Position numbers and translations under genes: made by a program. From the NCBI GenBank assembly GCA_903822595.1, contig CAIJPS010000014.1, positions 1-64,000 of the forward strand: a stretch of 64,000 nucleotides of DNA, read 5' to 3'. Position 1 is the stretch's first letter. Every line of letters begins with the position of its first letter. This stretch comes from an uncultured Chlorobiaceae bacterium (lineage in GTDB: Bacteria; Bacteroidota; Chlorobiia; Chlorobiales; Chlorobiaceae). The notes under the pieces are model-generated. The model was not told the origin of the DNA, did not search any database, and worked only from the letters and a program-made list of their open reading frames with translations. Shown here piece by piece: positions 53,913 through 63,430 of this stretch.

Positions 53913-53943
53913 AAAAAGGGCATACCATCGTAACGGTGTGCCC
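53913..53943 (-). terminator. Terminator between convergent genes
   Basis: GGGCATACC, loop of eight, GGTGTGCCC (one G-T pair). On the minus strand it is followed by TTTTT, so it terminates the Pal-type gene; on the plus strand it lacks a T-run. Confidence 0.75.
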
Positions 53944-53969
53944 CTGTTAGTTGTTGGCGAAACATCTTT

Positions 53970-54425
53970 TTATTCAGCAACAAAGTGAGCCCTTCTGTTC
54001 TGAGCCCAGGCCTCTTCAGTACTGCCAGCGGCAAATGGTTTTTCCTCGCCATAACTGAGAGTCTTCATGCGGGCTGGAGCAACACCAAGATTCACGATAT
54101 AATCCTTGGCACTGTTGGCCCGGCGCTCACCAAGAGCCAGATTATACTCACTTGTGCCTCGCTCATCGCAATGGCCTTCGATGATGACATTTGCTGTATT
54201 TGTCTGTATCCAGTTTGCATTAGTCTTCAGTTGTGCGACAGCATCCGTGCGCAACTCTGATTTATCATAATCATAGAAGATATCACCGAGACCAGGCGCA
54301 ACAACCTGAACCGGAGTTGGAGGCGGGGGTGGTGGTGCAGAAACTACAACTGCATCCTCACAGCAACCGCAGGCTCCAAGGAAGAGCAAGGCCGGAATGA
54401 ATATGCTTCTGACAAACGGTTTCAT
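53970..54425 (-). CDS. pal: Pal/OmpA-type peptidoglycan-associated lipoprotein
   Basis: 151 residues. Lipobox LGAC at about residue 19, a Pro-rich linker (APPPPPPTPVQVV) and an OmpA domain with FYDYDKSELRTDA, IIEGHCDERGTSEYNLALGERRA and RRAHFV, the peptidoglycan-binding signature. Anchors the outer membrane to the cell wall. tolQRAB are not in the window. Confidence 0.9.
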   Translation of the reverse strand: MKPFVRSIFIPALLFLGACGCCEDAVVVSAPPPPPPTPVQVVAPGLGDIFYDYDKSELRTDAVAQLKTNANWIQTNTANVIIEGHCDERGTSEYNLALGERRANSAKDYIVNLGVAPARMKTLSYGEEKPFAAGSTEEAWAQNRRAHFVAE

Positions 54426-54514
54426 GGTTTCTCCTTTTTCATTGTTATTTCCAGTTCAAAAATGATAGGAACAAGGATGTTTGCAATCCTTGTTCCCTGA
54501 ATTACAAGCTAATG

Positions 54515-55246
54515 TTAGAACCCGACTCTCAAACCAATCAGAGCGCTGTGACTGACGACGTTGGTTGTTATATCAGTTTTGCCTGCAGTGCCAAACCAGT
54601 CGTTTCCATAGCTAAAGTCTGTGGTAGCAAAGTAGCGGTAGCGGAGGTCAAGCTTGATGTTGTGGGTAACAGGAAAAGCAAGGCCAGCACCAACCTGGTA
54701 GGCAAGTGTGGTCGCGTGATCGTTGTATCCCGGATTAGGGTTGTCATATAAGACATCATACACCGGGTCGTAATTATGTACTGAATTCATATCCTTGAAT
54801 GAAACCTGCGCTACACCAATGCCAGCCGTTGCATAAAAGTCAATACCACTGCCAAGATGGAAATCGTAGTAACCGTTACCCATGAGTGACAGTACGGAAA
54901 CATCCCCTCTCATTTCATAGCGGGATCCCTCAAGAGGATAATACTGTACCACCCCATCGATACTGTCGACACCTGATCTCAGTTTATTCTGCTGATAACC
55001 GATTTCAGCTTCAAGCCTGTAATTTCCATAGTCGCAGCCAACAGCCCCTAAAGCGTTAATACCCGATTTAAGGTCGAAATTTGCAGCTTGATTGCCGCTG
55101 CTAGCCTGATAGCTTTCTGAAGGGGTTATATTGTTCATCCAAGAAACACCAGCCATGCCACTCACATAGTGATTTGCTGCTTGTGTCGGATTGCTTGCAA
55201 AACCGATAACAACGAAAACAGCGATAAGCGAGAGAGATTTTTTCAT
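54515..55246 (-). CDS. Outer-membrane beta-barrel protein
   Basis: 243 residues from MKKSLSLIAVFVVIG, chosen for its AAGGA ribosome site; an ATG four codons earlier is weaker. A signal peptide ends near TQAA. The remainder alternates hydrophobic and polar residues (YRLEAEIGYQ, DFYATAGIGVAQVSF, HNIKLDLRYRYFATTDF) and ends in Phe (IGLRVGF), the typical eight-stranded OmpW/OmpA-like porin-family end. Function unknown. Confidence 0.8.
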   Translation of the reverse strand: MKKSLSLIAVFVVIGFASNPTQAANHYVSGMAGVSWMNNITPSESYQASSGNQAANFDLKSGINALGAVGCDYGNYRLEAEIGYQQNKLRSGVDSIDGVVQYYPLEGSRYEMRGDVSVLSLMGNGYYDFHLGSGIDFYATAGIGVAQVSFKDMNSVHNYDPVYDVLYDNPNPGYNDHATTLAYQVGAGLAFPVTHNIKLDLRYRYFATTDFSYGNDWFGTAGKTDITTNVVSHSALIGLRVGF

Positions 55247-56234
55247 TTCATCCTTCATATTTTTTCTGTTTTAATGGAAATCCATCACAACTAAACCAAC
55301 TTTTTTAATAGTACACTTTATTTATTAAAGAAGCGTTTTATTTTCTTTCTTTTCTTTTTCGTTATTTTTTTTGTTCCGGTTTTAATTATTTCGCTTCATT
55401 TTAATACTTGATTTAATCAAGGGTATAGTTTATTAAAAAAATGAGTTATAGAGTTATTTGAAAAATGCCTTTCAGCTCATGATGATGGAAAGGTTGATAG
55501 TGTTGCCGGTAAATGGTATTAATTATTAAACGTTTTATTCCTTTTCTTTGTTTTTTAAAGATTGAACGATTGAAAGCAAATAATGGTGATTTTTTTTGCA
55601 GTAAAAAGAGCTTTTATGGAATCAATAGTATAGGATGTATGCTCGAAATCATCGCAATTACCTAGTTTGTTCTCGGGCTCGCTGGCCTTATTCCTTCTTG
55701 TTACTGTGGGGGAATTTATTCCTGGACTTTTTGTTGTCGCGGTCATGATCGTTATGATTCATGTCAAAAAGTTGTTACAGCCTGAAGCACAGGGGATCGA
55801 GGGCTTGTTCTCTGATGTGCCATTTTGGATTTTTATTTGCTCAAACAAACTCCCTGTCAAAAATCAGAAGAGATCAGATCGTGGTAAGGAGTCTTCAGGA
55901 GGCTGAGTATCAATAGAACATGTTTGCCGGTAACGCTGTAAAAGGAGGGCTTCCGCTGGTATTCGGCTGACTGAAATCGACATATGATCATTGCCGATAG
56001 ACAGTTAATAAACATGAGGACTGAAGTAAAGGCGCACATCGATTTTGAGCAGCATGTTTTTGATCAAAAAAAGCAATATATCTTCGGGCTCATCCCGGAT
56101 AGTCGCAGATGCCAGAGAAAACCTTTTATGAAAAAGAACTGAGCTCCTTCAGAAAAATATACAGAATTGCGCAGTCAGGCTTAAGAACACCTCCGGATGG
56201 GGTTTAGGAAAATTCCTGATCTGACGGCTTCACA
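55247..56234. other. AT-rich gene-poor region
   Basis: Nearly 1 kb with no gene I can support. Open frames of 60-79 codons on both strands overlap each other and lack ribosome sites and family similarity. It is probably decayed DNA continuous with the pseudogene that follows. Confidence 0.5.
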
Positions 56235-56870
56235 TGAAGAAATGCAACCGATTATCCATGAACTGGCGGTTCATCAGATAGAGCTTAAGATTTGACGATG
56301 TTCTGTCGAGGTATAGAGGTGCGTTGCATAATCGTACGGTTCACATTGACGCTGTCGTCAGCAATGGTGGTCAGGAGTGCCATGCTGCCGTCTCGGATAT
56401 CAGCATACAAAAGCATGTAGAAAAAGAGAATGCCGCACTTCAGTCCAGTCTGGCTCTTGTACGGAGACGGTTTCCGAAATGCTGAACATGCTCAGGCGCC
56501 TTCTTGGTGGAGTTATCGATCTTGTATTTCCATCAAGGAATGATCTCTGGCCGGTGAAGATGGATCCTTCACAAATCGACCCGATCATGGTCAATCTTGC
56601 ACTCAATGCGCGGGATGCCATTCAGGGAGCAGGAACGTTTGCTGTCAAAACCGGTAATGTTATCGGTGACGCCTGCACATACTCGGAGCTATCCCGAATT
56701 TTCGGCTGGCGAGTATGTTCGGTTTGTCGTGCATGATGATGGTCGTGGCATTTTCATATCCGGCTACACGGTGGATGTTTTCGAGCATAATGGCGCATGT
56801 GACAAGGTGTATTCCTTTCCTTGGAAAACACTTCTCTCGTTTTGATTCTTGCACGCAAAGTTCGTGAAGT
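56235..56870 (+). pseudogene. Decayed PAS-histidine kinase, paralogue of the gene at 60347
   Basis: Three blocks survive in different frames. 56235-56295 matches 60462-60515 (IIHELAVxQIEL coding), 56320-56440 matches 60826-60945 (NRTVHIDAVVSNGG through SDISIQK), then a kinase ATPase domain follows: MLRRLLGGVIDLVFPS, WPVKMDPSQIDPIMVNLALNARDAI (N-box) and, after a frameshift, GEYVRFVVHDDGRGI (G-box). Stop codons and at least two frameshifts interrupt it and the PAS core is deleted. The conserved pieces show the ancestor was a PAS-histidine kinase. Confidence 0.75.
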
Positions 56871-56963
56871 GGTTGACATGGCTCCCGAGCTGGTCTTATG
56901 AAATGAGATTATGCTCTATATTACCCGGAGCTTTTACTTACACTGGGTGTTAAATAGTCAATT

Positions 56964-59900
56964 ATGAAGAAGAATGAGCCATCCCGGTCCTTGAAAACAA
57001 AAAAGCATGAAGGAGTACCCCTGAAAGCAGCGGAGAATTTTTTTCCTGTTATTGGTATCGGCGCTTCTGCCGGAGGGCTGGAGGCGCTGGAGATTTTTCT
57101 TAAAAATGTTCCCGACCCGTGCGGTGTCGCCTTCGTGATTGTTCAGCATCTTGACCCGACACACAAGGGTATGATGGTGGGGTTGCTTCAGCGGGTTACC
57201 ACCATACCGGTCGTCGAGGTAAGTGATCGCCTGATAATTGAGCCGGACCATGTCTATGTCATTCCGCCAAACAAGGACATGTTACTGCTCCACGGAATCT
57301 TGCATTTGCTTGATCCTGTAGAGCCAAGGGGGTTGCGTCTCCCCATTGATTTATTTTTCCGCTCGCTTGCTGATGACCTGCAACATCGAAGTGTCGGTGT
57401 TATTCTTTCTGGCATGGGTTCAGACGGAAGCCATGGCTTGCTTGCTATCAAAGAGAAAGGCGGTGGTGTTTTTGTGCAGGATCCCGTATCAGCCAAGTTT
57501 GACGGCATGCCGCGCAGCGCCATTGGTGCCGGTCATGTTGACCTCATAGCCCCTGTCGAGGAACTTCCCGTCAAAATCCTTGCCTATCTCAGGCACTTTC
57601 ACCCGTTATTAAAACAGGATCTTCTACTTGAAGAGAGATCACAGAGTGGTTTGGAAAAAGTGATCATTCTTTTGCGTCTTCAGACCGGTCAGGATTTTTC
57701 GCTCTATAAAAAAAGTACTATCTATCGCCGTATTGAGCGACGTATGGGTATTCACCAGATTGAAAAAATCGCTGACTATGTCCGCTTTCTGCAGGAGAAT
57801 CCCAATGAGATCGATCTACTCTTCAAAGAGCTTCTGATAGGAGTGACAAGTTTTTTCCGCGATCCGGTTGTGTGGGAAGCTTTGCAACTCAGAGCAATCC
57901 CGTTACTTCTGGCGGCCCGGCCAGCCGGTGGTGTTCTGCGGGCTTGGGTAGTCGGTTGTTCTACCGGTGAGGAAGCCTATTCCCTTGCAATCGTTTTCAG
58001 GGAGGCTATCGAAGCGGTCAAGCCTTCAAGAAATTTCAGATTGCAGATATTTGCAACTGACCTCGATAAAGATGCTATCGACAAGGCCCGTGCAGGATGC
58101 TATCCCTTGCACAGTGCAACTGACGTCTCTCCGGAACGGTTGCGACGCTTCTTTGTGCGCGATGATCATGGCTACAGGATATCGAGGGAGATTCGTGAAA
58201 CGGTGGTCTTTGCACCTCAGAATGTGATCATGGATCCTCCATTCACCAAACTCGACATTCTGGTTTGCCGGAATCTGCTGATCTATATGGAGCCAGAGCT
58301 GCAGAAAAAGCTTTTTCCGCTTTTTCATTACAGCCTTAATCCTGGAGGCCTTCTTTTTCTGGGGAGTGCCGAGAGTGTAAGTTCATTTACCACTCTTTTT
58401 AAGCCGCTTGACGGTAAAACACGGCTTTTCAGCAAGCTTCAACGGGTTCGTTCAGAGTCAATTGCTCTTCCCTTTTCGTTCGCTCAAGCCCTGCCCGCTC
58501 TTCAGGATGTCGCGTTCGATCAACCAAAATCAAGAACATCTGCAATCAATCTGCAGACCATGACCGAACAGCTCCTTCTTGAGCATTATACTCCTGCATC
58601 GGTGCTGACCAACGACAAAGGTGATATCATCTATATCAGTGGTCATACGGGTAAGTACCTTGAGCCGGCGGCAGGAAAGGCCAACTGGAATATTTTTGCC
58701 ATGGCTCGCGAAGAGCTCCGCTATGAACTGAATATCGCTTTCGGGTGTGTACTTCGTCAAAAGGGATTGGTTACCAAAAGAGGGTTGCATGTCAGTTCTC
58801 ACGGATCAACACAGGTGCTTAATCTGACGATTGAACTTCTTGAAAAGCCTGATGCGTTGCGGGATATGGTATTGATTGTTTTTACCGATGTTGAATGCGT
58901 TGCGGTTGGAACCATACAGGAACAGGTTTCCCCGGAAGTCACCGGCGGAAAGCGGCAGGCATTGCTTGAGCAGGAACTGAGTCAGGCCCGCGATGAGATT
59001 CTGAGCATTCGTGAAGAGATGCAGACTTCACAGGAGGAGCTCAAGTCAACCAATGAAGAGATGCTGTCGGCCAATGAAGAGCTGCAGAGCACCAATGAGG
59101 AGCTGACCACCTCCAAGGAGGAGATGCAGTCCATGAACGAGGAGTTGCAGACGGTTAATCACGAACTCCAGTCGAAGGTGAGTGACCTGTCGCAGGCAAA
59201 CAACGATATGAAAAACCTGCTGAACAGCACTGATATCGCTACCCTTTTTCTTGATGATGCGCTCAATATCCGCCGCTTCACCACACGGACCGCAACGATT
59301 ATCAAGCTGATTGCAAGCGATGTTGGCCGACCGATAACCGATATTGTGACTGATTTGCACTATCCTGCGCTTCTTGACGACGCAAGGGAGGTTCTGCATA
59401 CGCTTGTGTTCAGTGAAAAAGAGGTTACAGCAAGTGATGGTCGCTGGTTTAAAGTAAAGATCATGCCATACCGCACCCAGGAAAACCGGATTGTCGGGTT
59501 GGTGATCACCTTCAGCGATATCAGTGTTGCAAAAAAGCTCGAAGAGAGTCTGCGGGAGAGTGAAGAGCGTTTCCGGGCAGCAATTGAAAGTTCAGGTATT
59601 CTCGTTGCTGCTGTTGACAGAGAACTCCGTTATATCTGGTTTTACGATCCTCGTCATGAGTTCTATGCTTCTGGTTTGATCGGACTGCGTGATGATGAGC
59701 TGCATGATATGCAGAACGCTCTTGAATTAATGGAGGTTAAGCGACAAGTCTTTGCGACAGGGGAGAGTGTAGAGAGGGATTTGACGGTTAAATTCTTGAA
59801 CGGCAGCTCCCGCGTTTATAAACTTATCGCCAAAGCGCTGAGAGGTGCCAGTGGTGAAATATTTGGTGTGATAACGGTTGCAGCCGATAATGCCGCCCGC

Positions 59901-60350
59901 ACAGAGGCTGAGATCGCCCGGAAAGAGAGTGAAGATCGTTTATGCTTTTTGTTTGAAGCAATATCCGAGGGTGCACTGCTTCTTGATGCTGAAGGAAAAA
60001 TTCTCATGGAGAATCGCGCGGCGGAACGTATTTTAGAGTTTTCCAGGGAAGAGATGCTCGGTCAAACATTTCGGGAGCTTCGCTGGAAAACCGTTCGGGA
60101 GGATGGTTCCGATTTTCCGTTTGAAGAGCATCCTGTATTTGTTGCGTTGCGTACCGCCGAACCCGTCAGAGGTGTTGTCACAGGTGTTTTTCATCCTGGG
60201 CACAATCGTTGCCGATGGATCAGAATCAACGCACTGCCTTGGTTTCGGGCAGGAATTGCTGCGCCTTTTCAGGTTTACATGACGTTTGTCGATATCAAAT
60301 CTTTCCGGTCTCGTCCGGACACCTGCATTAAAGAGAAAAAAACTTCATGA
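56964..60350 (+). CDS. CheB-CheR-PAS fusion protein
   Basis: 1128 residues. CheB methylesterase (about 30-215): Ser in GIGASAGGLEAL, His in VQHLDPTHKG and Asp in SGMGSDGSHG, with no receiver domain. CheR methyltransferase (about 225-490): KKSTIYRRIERRM, LIGVTSFFRD, SAM site VVGCSTGEEAYSLA, ATDLDKDAIDKAR, VCRNLLIYM. A heptad coiled coil of about 80 residues (SQEELKSTNEEMLSANEEL and onward, 675-755) leads to three PAS segments (about 755-865, 870-985, 990-1115). No chemoreceptor or CheA is nearby. Overlaps the next gene by 4 bases. Confidence 0.92.
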   Translation: MKKNEPSRSLKTKKHEGVPLKAAENFFPVIGIGASAGGLEALEIFLKNVPDPCGVAFVIVQHLDPTHKGMMVGLLQRVTTIPVVEVSDRLIIEPDHVYVIPPNKDMLLLHGILHLLDPVEPRGLRLPIDLFFRSLADDLQHRSVGVILSGMGSDGSHGLLAIKEKGGGVFVQDPVSAKFDGMPRSAIGAGHVDLIAPVEELPVKILAYLRHFHPLLKQDLLLEERSQSGLEKVIILLRLQTGQDFSLYKKSTIYRRIERRMGIHQIEKIADYVRFLQENPNEIDLLFKELLIGVTSFFRDPVVWEALQLRAIPLLLAARPAGGVLRAWVVGCSTGEEAYSLAIVFREAIEAVKPSRNFRLQIFATDLDKDAIDKARAGCYPLHSATDVSPERLRRFFVRDDHGYRISREIRETVVFAPQNVIMDPPFTKLDILVCRNLLIYMEPELQKKLFPLFHYSLNPGGLLFLGSAESVSSFTTLFKPLDGKTRLFSKLQRVRSESIALPFSFAQALPALQDVAFDQPKSRTSAINLQTMTEQLLLEHYTPASVLTNDKGDIIYISGHTGKYLEPAAGKANWNIFAMAREELRYELNIAFGCVLRQKGLVTKRGLHVSSHGSTQVLNLTIELLEKPDALRDMVLIVFTDVECVAVGTIQEQVSPEVTGGKRQALLEQELSQARDEILSIREEMQTSQEELKSTNEEMLSANEELQSTNEELTTSKEEMQSMNEELQTVNHELQSKVSDLSQANNDMKNLLNSTDIATLFLDDALNIRRFTTRTATIIKLIASDVGRPITDIVTDLHYPALLDDAREVLHTLVFSEKEVTASDGRWFKVKIMPYRTQENRIVGLVITFSDISVAKKLEESLRESEERFRAAIESSGILVAAVDRELRYIWFYDPRHEFYASGLIGLRDDELHDMQNALELMEVKRQVFATGESVERDLTVKFLNGSSRVYKLIAKALRGASGEIFGVITVAADNAARTEAEIARKESEDRLCFLFEAISEGALLLDAEGKILMENRAAERILEFSREEMLGQTFRELRWKTVREDGSDFPFEEHPVFVALRTAEPVRGVVTGVFHPGHNRCRWIRINALPWFRAGIAAPFQVYMTFVDIKSFRSRPDTCIKEKKTS

Positions 60351-61300
60351 CAAGGAAAAGATCCTCATTGGCGGATTTTACCATATTGCGACAGCAAGCT
60401 GAAGCGCAACTCAGAGCAACAAAGAAAAAAAATCCGGATATTTCCAATTCGCCTGAGGAAATGCAGAGGATTATCCATGAACTGGCGGTTTTCCAGATCG
60501 AGCTTGAAATGCAGCAGGATGAACTGCTTCAGACAAGGCTGGAGCTGGAGGAGAGTCTGGATTGCTATACCGAACTTTATGACTTTGCACCACTTGGTTA
60601 TGTGACGCTTGACCGGGAGGGGAGGATACGCAAGGTAAATCTGAGTGCGTCAAAGATTCTTGGTGTCGATAGATCCCATTTGACTGGCGATCGTTTGGGA
60701 GGGTTTATTGCAACCGAAGAGCTGCCGATTTTTAATGCGATGCTGACGCGGGTGTTCAGCACCAGAGATCATGGTTCTTGCGATGTGAGACTTCAGCGTG
60801 ATGAAACATCTTCTTTGGCTGAGGTTTTACAAAACCGCACCGTTCGTATTGATGCTGCCCTCAGCAATGATGGCGAGGAGTGCCGAGCAGTTTTGTCGGA
60901 TATCAGTATGCAAAAGCAGGTCGAACGAGAGCATAACGCACTTATGGATCGTTTGATTCAGGCAAGAAGGGCAAAGTCCATCGGCCAGCCCAACGGCACT
61001 GCTCTTGCCGACTTTAACCATCAGTTGATTGATAAAGTTATTCATTCAAGGATACGCTTTGCAGCCCTTTCCTATCTTTATACCGTCGAGCAGGCAGGCT
61101 TTGTTGAAATCAAAAAGCAGGTCAGGACAACAGACGGTAATTTAAGCGTTCACATGCGGATGCTTGAAATGGCAGGGTATGTCAGTGGCGACAAGGAGGT
61201 TCAGTCACGCAAGCCGCAAACCATATACTCTCTAACGCCGAAGGGTCATGATGCGTTTATACAGTACAAGGAATTACTTGGCACTTTTCTTGGAACGTAA
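60347..61300 (+). CDS. PAS-winged-helix regulator with a degenerate kinase H-box
   Basis: 317 residues. A helical start (IIHELAVFQIELEMQQDELLQTRLELEE) is followed by a PAS domain (about 75-200, YDFAPLGYVTLDREGRI). Then comes LIQARRAKSIGQPNGTALADFNHQL, which aligns with the histidine-kinase H-box ([21 protein letters not shown] type) but has Ala where the phospho-His should be. The last ~90 residues are an HTH_34-type winged helix (HSRIRFAALSYLY, TTDGNLSVHMRMLEMAGYV, RKPQTIYSLTPKGHDAF). It starts inside the CheB-CheR gene (ATGA), so the two act together. Confidence 0.88.
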   Translation: MTRKRSSLADFTILRQQAEAQLRATKKKNPDISNSPEEMQRIIHELAVFQIELEMQQDELLQTRLELEESLDCYTELYDFAPLGYVTLDREGRIRKVNLSASKILGVDRSHLTGDRLGGFIATEELPIFNAMLTRVFSTRDHGSCDVRLQRDETSSLAEVLQNRTVRIDAALSNDGEECRAVLSDISMQKQVEREHNALMDRLIQARRAKSIGQPNGTALADFNHQLIDKVIHSRIRFAALSYLYTVEQAGFVEIKKQVRTTDGNLSVHMRMLEMAGYVSGDKEVQSRKPQTIYSLTPKGHDAFIQYKELLGTFLGT

Positions 61301-61368
61301 TCCGGCACCAGTATAGGGTGCCAGTGCTTATTGATGCTCAACAGCAGTCCTGTGAGTCCAGCTCTTTT

Positions 61369-61599
61369 TCATGGTTTCTTGTGCCAGTTTTTTCCTGCTT
61401 CGACCAATTGAGGGCTATTCCTGCACCAGTCATCAATGATAAGCAGTTCGGTTCTCGCGAGCTTGTCCAACTGTTTCTTGTACGAGCCCTCAGCGCTGCC
61501 AATCCCCAGGTCATGCAAGAGCCGGGAAAGCTGGACAGAGGTCGTGTCATTCAGTCGTTGTGAGCCAGATCCATCACCATCGATTTGGCAAGCACCCAC
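61369..61599 (-). pseudogene. Fragment of an IS21-type ATPase (IstB)
   Basis: The frame keeps QLSRLLHDLGIGSAEGSYKKQLDKLARTELLIIDDW, the IstB Walker-B region, then becomes unrelated. Both ends of the gene are missing. Its orientation matches the IstA fragment at 62597-62770. Confidence 0.6.
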
Positions 61600-61650
61600 A
61601 TTGTGGTGTTGTATAAGTTTCTGGACTTTTTTATTAACTCCTTATAAAAA

Positions 61651-62541
61651 TTGTTGTTACAAAAAAGCCCGAAAAATGTAGTCATCAAAGTTGACGCGGG
61701 ATTTCATTACATCACCTCACTCTCAAAATCGGAAATCAGAACCCTGCTGAAGACAGAGGTACTGCAAATGGATTTTTTTGATTCAGAGCTGTATGAGGTT
61801 GAAAATAAAGCAGATGGTGTTCGATATGTGCTGAGAAGAAATCCTGTTCGAGAGGCCGAGATGGCAACGAATTGCCAGGAACGGGTTAAAAAAATCCAGC
61901 GTGACGTCGAAGAGAAAAACAGTTGCTTCGCCGATTCCCTCAAGCGTGACAAGGATGTTGCACAACGCTCTCTTCAGAAAAAGATCAGCCAGTACAAGCT
62001 CAACGATGTGCTGGAACTGACCCATCAGGAGAGTGTCTTCACCGTAACGGTCAATGAAGAGATCCTGAAAGGAGCCGCTCTTCTTGACGGCTGTTATGTG
62101 ATCAAAACCGATGTCAAGAAAGAGATACTTTCGACCGAACAAGTCCATGACCGGTACAAAGATCTGGCCAAAGTGGAGCATGCATTTCGGGCGTTCAAAC
62201 AAAGTCATCTTGATATCAGGCCAGTTCATGTGCGAACCCAAGCCAGTACTCGTGGCCAGGTTTTTGCAGTCATGCTTGCCTATAAAATCGAGAGGCTGTT
62301 ATCAGAGCTCTGGAAAAAATGTGAATGCTCGGTGCCGGAAGGAATTGATGGACTTGCTGCCATACGCAGTACCACCGTCACCCTCAAAGAGTCAAGCTGT
62401 CAGAAAATTCCCCAGTCGAAAGGACTTGCCGGGGAGTTCCTTGCCGCTGCCGGGATTACCCTGCCCTCAATCATTGATGCCAAAAATGTCGCTGTAGTCA
62501 CAAGGAAAAAACTTGCGCTAAAGTTTAAGTATTTTTTATAG
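61651..62541 (+). pseudogene. C-terminal part of an IS1634/IS4-type transposase
   Basis: 296 codons without a proper start: the N-terminal part with the first catalytic Asp is gone. The remaining sequence has DAGFHYITSLSKSEIRTLL, DGCYVIKTDV, YKDLAKVEHAFRAFKQSHLDIRPVHVRT and GQVFAVMLAYKIERLL. These are the Y(2)R(3)E(6)K-like region and tail of IS1634-type DDE transposases. No terminal repeats were identified. It lies between two IS21 fragments on the opposite strand. Confidence 0.75.
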
Positions 62542-62596
62542 GATTTTACAGATTTTTTGGCGCTTTTTTTCTGGAACTTCCGTTGTGGGCGCTCCG

Positions 62597-62770
62597 CTAA
62601 TGCCTTGTGTGGCATTGCGGTGATGTCCTCATATCCCGCAGGCCGAGCGCATCGCTCTTTTTTCCATAACCATGCACGGTTGAGACCGACAGGTTGCAGC
62701 CTCCGGAGATGGCCCGCAAACTCAGTTGCCTTGTAAAATGCAGCCGGACGATTTCACGGATTATTCTCAT
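62597..62770 (-). pseudogene. N-terminal fragment of an IS21-type transposase (IstA)
   Basis: MRIIREIVRLHFTRQLSLRAISGGCNLSVSTVHGYGKKSDALGL is the IstA N-terminal helix-turn-helix region. It is cut off at about residue 58, where the IS1634-type sequence begins. Confidence 0.65.
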
Positions 62771-63166
62771 AGTTTTTCTTCTGCCTTGTTGTTGCATAGC
62801 CCTCCATTTTGGTTCAGAAAAACGATCAGTCTACAGGATACGTCAACTTGCAGAAGAATGATGAATGGGTTTCCGGAGACTTCGAACATCTTTTCCGCTC
62901 AGAACAAAAAAGGTTTCGATCTTTTGCGGAAGTACTGTTCAACCTTTTCTGGAATGAGTGTTCGAAGTTTGCTGGAATATGCACTTGTGGCAGAGAGCAT
63001 AAGATGCTGATCATGAAAGAGCACGATGGATTTCTTTGAAAATTGTTTCGAGTAATGAACTCTTTGTGTTATCACTTTGTTTATTAAAGCATAGTCAGGA
63101 TGGTGCTGGCAGGTAAAAGTTTTAGTGCAGAAACAAAAGGTCTTTTCAATTAAACGGGGGGCTGAT
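62771..63166. other. Region without recognised features
   Basis: About 400 bases. Overlapping frames of 60-95 codons on both strands have no ribosome site or family similarity. It probably includes the outer end of the IS21-type element, but I could not locate its terminal repeats. Confidence 0.4.
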
Positions 63167-63313
63167 ATGCTCGAAACCATTGTAGTTATTCTGATTGTCC
63201 TCTGGTTGCTGGGTGTTGTTACATCCTATACCATGGGAGGGCTCATTCATGGGCTGCTTGTCATCGCGATTGTAGTCGTTCTGATTCGCGTTATTCAGGG
63301 TCGACGCATTTAA
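63167..63313 (+). CDS. Lmo0937-family small membrane protein
   Basis: 48 residues, MLETIVVILIVLWLLGVVTSYTMGG, then LIHGLLVIAIVVVLIRVIQGRR: two membrane helices around a Gly-Gly-x-x-His turn, the Lmo0937-type layout. A GGGGGG run 6-11 bases upstream acts as ribosome site and decides this start over one 14 codons earlier. Family members are stress-inducible in other bacteria. Confidence 0.8.
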   Translation: MLETIVVILIVLWLLGVVTSYTMGGLIHGLLVIAIVVVLIRVIQGRRI

Positions 63314-63430
63314 TTTTTAATAATCCGGTCAATCCGGAAAAAGCGGTGAGACTACTGATCTGCTGTCGGATTTCGGGAGCAGGAAGGTGTTTTCATTATT
63401 CTGAACAACATGTTAACAAGGAAAATAACA

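Noticed and set aside
62809-63039. 76-codon plus-strand open frame
   Set aside because: No ribosome site and no recognisable domain; overlapped by equally long frames on the other strand.
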